58,104 nt of DNA from assembly GCA_038400315.1 (NCBI GenBank), contig CP151669.1, positions 1-58,104 of the forward strand, given 5' to 3'. Of this stretch, positions 53,331-58,104 are shown piece by piece. The stretch is from Isosphaeraceae bacterium EP7. Lineage in GTDB: Bacteria; Planctomycetota; Planctomycetia; Isosphaerales; Isosphaeraceae. The notes beneath the pieces are model-generated. The model was not told the DNA's origin and did no database searches. It was given only the letters and a program-made list of their open reading frames with translations. Each line of letters begins with the position of its first letter. Within the stretch, counting starts at the first letter, position 1. A program made the position numbers and the translations under genes.

Positions 53331-55380
53331 TTATTCGTTCTTGCGGCGGTCCGTCTTGTCCCGCGTCCCCGCGAAGAACCAGTCGAGGTCGTTTCCGCCG
53401 CCCAGGTCGTCGACGGCCCCGTCGTCGAGAACCGTCGTGGTGTTGAGGGAATTCCGGAGGAGGCGGGTCCGGGACCAGAAGTCACCCGGACCGTTCCATT
53501 CACCCATGAGGTAGAGCAGGGTCCCGTAGTCGGTGTCGTAGACGCTCGTGCCGCCGATCAGGATGTCCTCGCCGCCTCCACCCGTGAGCTTGTCCGCGCC
53601 GCGACCGCCGATCAGCAGGTCGCGGCCCGAGCTTCCGGTTAATTGGTCGTCACCGTCTCCGCCCTGCATGACGTTCGGCCCGCCGCCGCCGGTGATGATG
53701 TCCTTGCCGTTGCCGCCGTCGAAGTACGCCGGCTTCGCGATCGCCGCGGCCATCGTCGCCCGGTCGTTGCCACCGCCCAGGAAGACCTGGATCTGGTCGA
53801 CCCAGACCAGGTCATAGAACTTCGTCCCGGAGATGAATGAGCCCTGCACCTTGGCGGTCGTGTCGTTGACCCGCCCGATCGTGAGGGTGTCGGCCCCCTC
53901 GGTCCCGTAGATCTGCAGGGTCGTCCCGCTGAGCCTCGAGCCGGCGACCACGGCGCGGGCAAAGAATGACGAGGAGTACGCGTTCTCGTCATCGGCCACG
54001 ACGACGGAGATGTCGTACTGGCCGCCGTCGCGATAGAGGTGGCCCTGGGTCAAGGTCGTGGTCCCGGCCGGATAGGCGAAAGACTCGGCCGGGGACCCGT
54101 CGCCCCAGTCGATGATGGCCGTGAATGTATCCAGGACCCCGGGGTCGGCAAATCCTGCCGTCACCGTGACAACGTCTCCTTCCTTCGCCCCGCCCGTGGG
54201 AGGGGGGGAGCTTGTCGTCGCCGAGGTGATCGCCGGGGCGAGGTTGGCGACTTCCAGGGTCGAAAGCACGGTGCGGACCGCCCCATCGGCATCGCTCACC
54301 CTCAGCGCGATGGTCCGGGGGGCGAAGCTCTCGGGGAAGCCGACCGTTGGCTGCAGGCCCGTGGCGTCGGCCTGGAACGCGGATCCGTCGTAGTCCAGGT
54401 CCCACTCGAAGGTCAGGGCGGCGGGGTCCTCCCCTTCCTCGACGGCGCCTGAGGCATCGAGGGAGACGCTCCCGCCCTCGACGGTATAGTAAGGCCCGCC
54501 GGCATTGGGCGGCTGGGGGATGTGGCCGAATGCGATGTAGCTCGGACCCCCGCCGGTCGGGAAGCCCGTCTGCCAGCTGAGCGAGGTGTCGGTCAGCGTC
54601 ACGTTGCCCCAGGCGACGGCCGCGATCCGCCCGTCCTCGGCGAGGTCCATGTCGTAGAGGCCGGTCGCCAGGGTGATGCTGTTCAGCAACGTCGTCCCGG
54701 TGGGGTCGTAGTGCAGGATCTGGTTCTGCAAAGTCCCGACGAAGAGGTCGCCGTTGGCGTCGACGGCGATCTCGCGGCTGTCATCCGAATAGAGCGGCAG
54801 CGCGATCGTCTCGCGCAGCTCCAGGCTCTCCGGGTCATAGACGTACAGCGTGTTGCCGGCCAGCCCGTAGAGCCGTCCATCCAGGCCGACGTCGAGGTCG
54901 TTGAATTCGGCGTGCTCGGCGAACCGCAGCGACGTCCCGTTCGCCGGGTCGAAGCGGATCATGCCCTGCGCCTCCCCGCCGCTGTACGTCATGGAGTCGG
55001 TGGCGAAGACCCAGGGGCCCGACACGTCGATGCCGCCGTAGGTGAGGTTGCCGACGGAGCTCCAGCCGGGATGCGTCATGTGCGACCAGCTCGAGGAGGC
55101 GGGGTCGTAGGTGCTCAGCGAGGGATTGAATGTTCCGTTAAAGAGTTGAATTTTGCCCGATGCGTCCTGGATCAGGTCGCGGGCTCCGCCGTCGAGCTGG
55201 GGGACGGGGAGCCCTCCGACATATTGCCCGGAGGGCGTGAATTCCAGGATCGTGCCCTCCCAGGATGAGCTGACGAGCAGGTTCTGAGGCGTTGCGCTGA
55301 GGACTGTCCGCGACTCGAGCGGCTCCAGAGAGAACGACTGCCTGCGTCGTCGGCTAGATCGGGCGCGCATGAAACCCTCC
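53331..55380 (-). CDS. Secreted PKD and RTX-type calcium-binding protein with LExLESR motif
   Basis: About 682 residues. The N-terminus RRRRQSFSLEPLESRTVLSA is the planctomycete LExLExR secretion-type motif. A seven-bladed-like propeller follows (residues about 25-260), then PKD-like domains (ASGAVEEGEDPAALTFEWDL; DTFTAIIDWGDGSPAESFAY). Glycine-rich calcium-binding nonapeptide repeats come next (GGNGKDIITGGGGPNVMQGG; GDGDDQLTGSSGRDLLIGGR) and a short basic tail. Probably a surface or extracellular adhesin-like protein. Confidence 0.7.
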
Positions 55381-55663
55381 GGCTCGCCCGGGTCGCGGGC
55401 GGCGATGGTGCATCGATTCCGAGGGCGCATGCCACGGCGGCTCGCGTCCTCGACGTGTCGAAGTCTGGCGGTCTAGGGCAGGCGGTGTCGGTCGGACATG
55501 GGCGTGGGTTCGTCCCCACGCCTGATCAACTTGAGGGCCATTCGAGTCGATTCTCGACGCAGGCGTGGGGATTCTAGCGAGGCGGCGAAACCCGGGTCAA
55601 GCATCCAGAAATGCATGATCGCGCGACGAGACAGATGGTCGATACGCGATCGACAATAAGTAG
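55381..55663. other. Gap upstream of the RTX-type gene
   Basis: About 280 bases; promoter of the RTX-type gene expected. Nothing else noticed. Confidence 0.35.
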
Positions 55664-55843
55664 GTGACCAGGTCGCAGCGCGAGAACAACGTCGCCCCCT
55701 CGACGGTGCCGGCATACCTGATCCCGATGGTGCTTGAGCACCTGACGCGGACGGGCCGGGCCCTACCGGAGAACAAGATGATCAACGCGGCGGTGGGGAT
55801 GCGGAAGCGTCGGCAGATCCTGGGGGCGGTGGCGGCCCGGTGA
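55664..55843 (+). CDS. Small hypothetical protein or relic
   Basis: 59 residues from GTG 55664: TRSQRENNVAPSTVPAYLIP then MVLEHLTRTGRALPENKMIN and AAVGMRKRRQILGAVAAR. Helical and protein-like. No family can be named; may be the tail of a lost gene. Confidence 0.35.
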   Translation: MTRSQRENNVAPSTVPAYLIPMVLEHLTRTGRALPENKMINAAVGMRKRRQILGAVAAR

Positions 55844-55865
55844 TGGCTGACCAAGGCCCGACCGC

Positions 55866-56150
55866 CTAGTCCACGTCCCGATCGTCGTCGGGCTCATCCG
55901 GATGGCCATCCTTGGACCTGGCCCCGTCGGGCTCGGTGAGGTAGGCCAGCCGCTTCTCCTGAAAGCCTGCGACCCAGGGCTCGACGCGTTCGATGCCCAC
56001 GCGGAACTTTCGCACGACGGCCGCGATGGGCTGCCCTTCGTCGAGCGCGATGAGTGCCTCGGCCCGGTAGAGCTGCTTGCGGCTGCGCGGGCGGCGGATC
56101 ATGCCCCGCATTCTCTCCCGCTCGGGCTCGGTCAGTAGGCGTGCCACCAT
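55866..56150 (-). CDS. Short helix-turn-helix protein resembling a transposase N-terminus
   Basis: 94 residues from ATG 56150. LTEPERERMRGMIRRPRSRK and QLYRAEALIALDEGQPIAAV, VRKFRVGIERVEPWVAGFQE have the IS630-type N-terminal helix-turn-helix pattern. No catalytic domain follows and no inverted ends are visible, so it may be a domesticated regulator or a relic. Confidence 0.45.
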   Translation of the reverse strand: MVARLLTEPERERMRGMIRRPRSRKQLYRAEALIALDEGQPIAAVVRKFRVGIERVEPWVAGFQEKRLAYLTEPDGARSKDGHPDEPDDDRDVD

Positions 56151-56307
56151 CAGTCCTCCCCCCGGGTCGGCCGGCAAGTCCCGGCTCATCGACCCATCGT
56201 GGGAGAGCAAAGCGGGGACCAGCCGAGGCCTGAGATCCCGAAGGCGTCCGGATTGGTCTGACGCGGGGTCTCCACGAAAATCAGAGCGGCGCTCGTCCGC
56301 CGGATGA

Positions 56308-57819
56308 TCAATTCAGTTCGAAGTCGAAGGTGTTCTTTCCCTCGTTCACCTGGACCGTGAGGGGCGTGGCCTCCTCCGACGAGTACTTCCCGGGCATGCC
56401 CTTGCCCTCGATCGACACCCGCCAGGTCCCGACCGGGACTCGCGTGATCTTATACACTCCATGCTCGATCTTGCCGCCGACGAATTCGCCGTCCGCGAGG
56501 TGGAAGATGACCTTCCCGCCGTCCACGGGCTCGCCTTTGAATACGATGACGCCGTTAAGAGCGGGGGGTGCGGGTGCGGGGGCAGTATCGGGCCTGGGGA
56601 GGATCGAGTCGCGCCTCGTATTGTCCCGATTCGGGACTGCCGCCTTGGGGGTCTCGGCCGTGGTCTCGACGAACTCGCCCTTGTCGTCGAACCCGTAGGT
56701 GCCGGCGCGGGCCTCGGTCTTGCCGATCGGCGCGCCGATGGGGGTGGGTGCTAGGGTGCTCTCGGGCCTGGCCTCGAGCTGGCGGACTCTCGCCTGGAGT
56801 TGGTCGAGCACGGCCTGGATCCGCCTGACCTCGTCCGAGGTCGCCGAGGGGATCGTCTCCTTGACGGCCGGCCTCGGCGCATCCAGGTTCGGCGTCGGGG
56901 CGAGTCCTCCGGCCTGTGTCGTGGTCGTCGTGGGTTGAGTCTCCCCTCGCTGCTGGGGGTCGGCGGCCGCCCCGACGCCGATGAGTGCCGCCGCGACGGA
57001 GGCCATGAGGATCGTCTTGATCGTGATCATGGAGAAGCTCCCGAGGACCAGTGATGCGGATTCGATGGCGGCGGCGGGGACCAGGCCCGTGGCGAGTCCG
57101 AGGCCGGCTCGGACCAGCACGGCCGAGCGTGCGAGGTTGGCGACCATCTCGGCGGGGACGGCGACTCGCCCGAGCCCGACGGCGATGCCGACGGCCTTGG
57201 ACGGGTCAAGCCCCCGTCCTGCCAGGCGGTCGCGTAGGATGAGACGCCCCCTGGACAACCGACTTTTGATGGTTCCGACGGGGCATCCCAGTGAGTGAGC
57301 GGCGTGCTCGAGGGGGTGGCCCTCCAGCTCGCAGAGGACGATCGGGCCTCGGTAGCGTTCGGGCAGCCGTCCGATCTCCTCGTGGACGACCCCGGCGACG
57401 GGTCCCAGGACGTCGGCGGGAGTGACTTTCTCCCGGTTCCTGCCGGCGGCAACCCTCTCATGGCCACGCCGCCGTTCGGCCATCGCCTTGGATGCACGCG
57501 CGGATCGGAACGCGACCCGGTGGAGCCACGGTCCGATGGACCCGTCGTCGCGCATCGATCGCGCCTTGCGCGCCAGGACGAGGAAGGTGGCCTGGCAGGC
57601 GTCGCGAGCGTCGTGCTCGTCGCGGAGGACGGATCGGCAGGTGGCCATGACCATGGGGCCGTGGCGATCGACCAGGGCGGCGAAGGCCTGCTCGGAGCCC
57701 GGCCCGATGCCGTCGGCGAACCGGCCGACGAGCCGGCCGTCGGTCAACGAGCCCGCGGCCCCCAGCCCTAAGAGGCTGGCCAGATCTCTCGCCGCTCCCT
57801 CCCCTCGGCTGGATGCCAC
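56308..57819 (-). CDS. ECF-type sigma factor with membrane segment and extracellular domain
   Basis: About 503 residues. Sigma region 2 (HGPMVMATCRSVLRDEHDAR; ACQATFLVLARKARS) and region 4 (LPERYRGPIVLCELEGHPLE; SLGCPVGTIKSRLSRGRLIL) are followed by a membrane helix (MITIKTILMASVAAALIGVG). After it come a coiled coil (VRRIQAVLDQLQARVRQLEA) and a C-terminal beta-sandwich like a carboxypeptidase regulatory domain (GVIVFKGEPVDGGKVIFHLA; VPVGTWRVSIEGKGMPGKYS). GTG 57819 is chosen for GGGAGGGG five bases upstream. It is divergent from parA and shares a 285-bp control region with four parS-like repeats. Confidence 0.85.
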   Translation of the reverse strand: MASSRGEGAARDLASLLGLGAAGSLTDGRLVGRFADGIGPGSEQAFAALVDRHGPMVMATCRSVLRDEHDARDACQATFLVLARKARSMRDDGSIGPWLHRVAFRSARASKAMAERRRGHERVAAGRNREKVTPADVLGPVAGVVHEEIGRLPERYRGPIVLCELEGHPLEHAAHSLGCPVGTIKSRLSRGRLILRDRLAGRGLDPSKAVGIAVGLGRVAVPAEMVANLARSAVLVRAGLGLATGLVPAAAIESASLVLGSFSMITIKTILMASVAAALIGVGAAADPQQRGETQPTTTTTQAGGLAPTPNLDAPRPAVKETIPSATSDEVRRIQAVLDQLQARVRQLEARPESTLAPTPIGAPIGKTEARAGTYGFDDKGEFVETTAETPKAAVPNRDNTRRDSILPRPDTAPAPAPPALNGVIVFKGEPVDGGKVIFHLADGEFVGGKIEHGVYKITRVPVGTWRVSIEGKGMPGKYSSEEATPLTVQVNEGKNTFDFELN

Positions 57820-57928
57820 CCGATCCCCTCCCGACTCTTGGCCCGCCCTGCCCCACTCAGTAGACGGGCGCGTCGATGGCTGAAGGTTCCCGAATTTCGC
57901 GAGATCACGCCAATGCTTTCTGTGCGGC

Positions 57929-58081
57929 GGTGTATCGTCCACCGCCAGGCATCCGGGCTGCCGACCGTGCCGGCGGTGCATCGTACACCGGCCCCCGTTT
58001 CGTGCTCCCAGCGAAAGCCCTGGTGTACCGTCCACCAGCTCGCCGATAGGGACTCCGTTACGATCCGGTGGATCGTACACC
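57929..58081. promoter_or_regulatory. Four parS-like palindromes upstream of parA
   Basis: GGTGTATCGTCCACC (57929-57943), GGTGCATCGTACACC (57975-57989), GGTGTACCGTCCACC (58022-58036) and GGTGGATCGTACACC (58067-58081). Starts are spaced 46, 47 and 45 bp. Consensus GGTG-N-A-Y-CGT-M-CACC. Together with 1752-1802 this makes six sites around parAB. Likely ParB binding sites and possibly operators for parA and the divergent sigma gene. Confidence 0.8.
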
Positions 58082-58091
58082 GGCTGAACAC

Positions 58092-58097
58092 GGAGGG
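58092..58097 (+). promoter_or_regulatory. Ribosome binding site of parA across the window ends
   Basis: GGAGGG seven bases before the end of the window; joined to base 1 it sits at normal spacing from the parA GTG. It has no other gene to serve. Confidence 0.8.
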
Positions 58098-58104
58098 CCT
58101 GACA

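Overview
The window looks like a complete, roughly 58 kb circular plasmid of a planctomycete (Isosphaeraceae-like), opened at the first base of parA. Base composition is high-GC throughout. Typical planctomycete proteins are present: an ECF sigma factor with a membrane and extracellular tail, secreted proteins with an N-terminal LExLExR-type motif, DUF4214-like repeats, and small CxxC membrane proteins. The closure inference rests on a strong Shine-Dalgarno sequence in the last 13 bases, correctly spaced from the GTG at base 1. No chromosomal housekeeping gene, rRNA or tRNA was recognised.

Layout. 1-1745 is parA-parB, flanked by six copies of a 15-bp imperfect palindrome: four at 57929-58081 with a 45-47 bp period and two at 1752-1802, the likely centromere. 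1.8-6.6 kb holds a YcxB-like membrane protein, a Wza-like polysaccharide-export gene split by an IS630-type element, a parB C-terminal relic and a WD40-like propeller protein. 6.5-11 kb is a mostly minus-strand run of small membrane and hypothetical genes. 11.0-12.8 kb is a plus-strand operon of unknown function behind three TAGCGTSACGCTA palindromes, two of its four genes frameshifted. 13-18.5 kb has two large secreted proteins. 18.8-25 kb is a metabolic and export island: two HxlR regulators, each divergent from SDR oxidoreductase genes, plus a SnoaL-like protein and a DHA2-type efflux pump. 25.8-29.5 kb carries a large serine recombinase broken by a 19-bp tandem duplication and a G-tract frameshift.

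29.9-35.1 kb contains decaying small ORFs, a monooxygenase-like gene, a GH32/43-like propeller gene, an IS4-type element with clear ends, and an internally deleted copy of a helix-turn-helix (HTH_36-like) gene. 35.6-38 kb is a three-gene Tad pseudopilin operon (TadG, TadE, TadE). 38-41.6 kb has a ParB-nuclease-like pseudogene, a cupin and a membrane protein. 41.6-45.45 kb is a pile-up of an IS5-type remnant and three different IS630-type elements joined end to end by single TA dinucleotides. 45.5-48.7 kb has a DUF900-type hydrolase and the intact HTH_36-like gene, the best visible candidate for a replication protein. 49-52 kb is a hybrid PAS histidine kinase. The rest is a PKD/RTX-type secreted protein, small ORFs and the ECF sigma factor, which is divergent from parA and shares its repeat-bearing promoter region.

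Two themes stand out. One is heavy decay: in-frame stops, frameshifts, IS insertions and internal deletions affect about a dozen genes, and several could be reconstructed base by base. The other is a recurring module of a small GWPVE-type ORF, a leader with conserved hairpins, and an HTH_36 gene, present in one good and two degraded versions.
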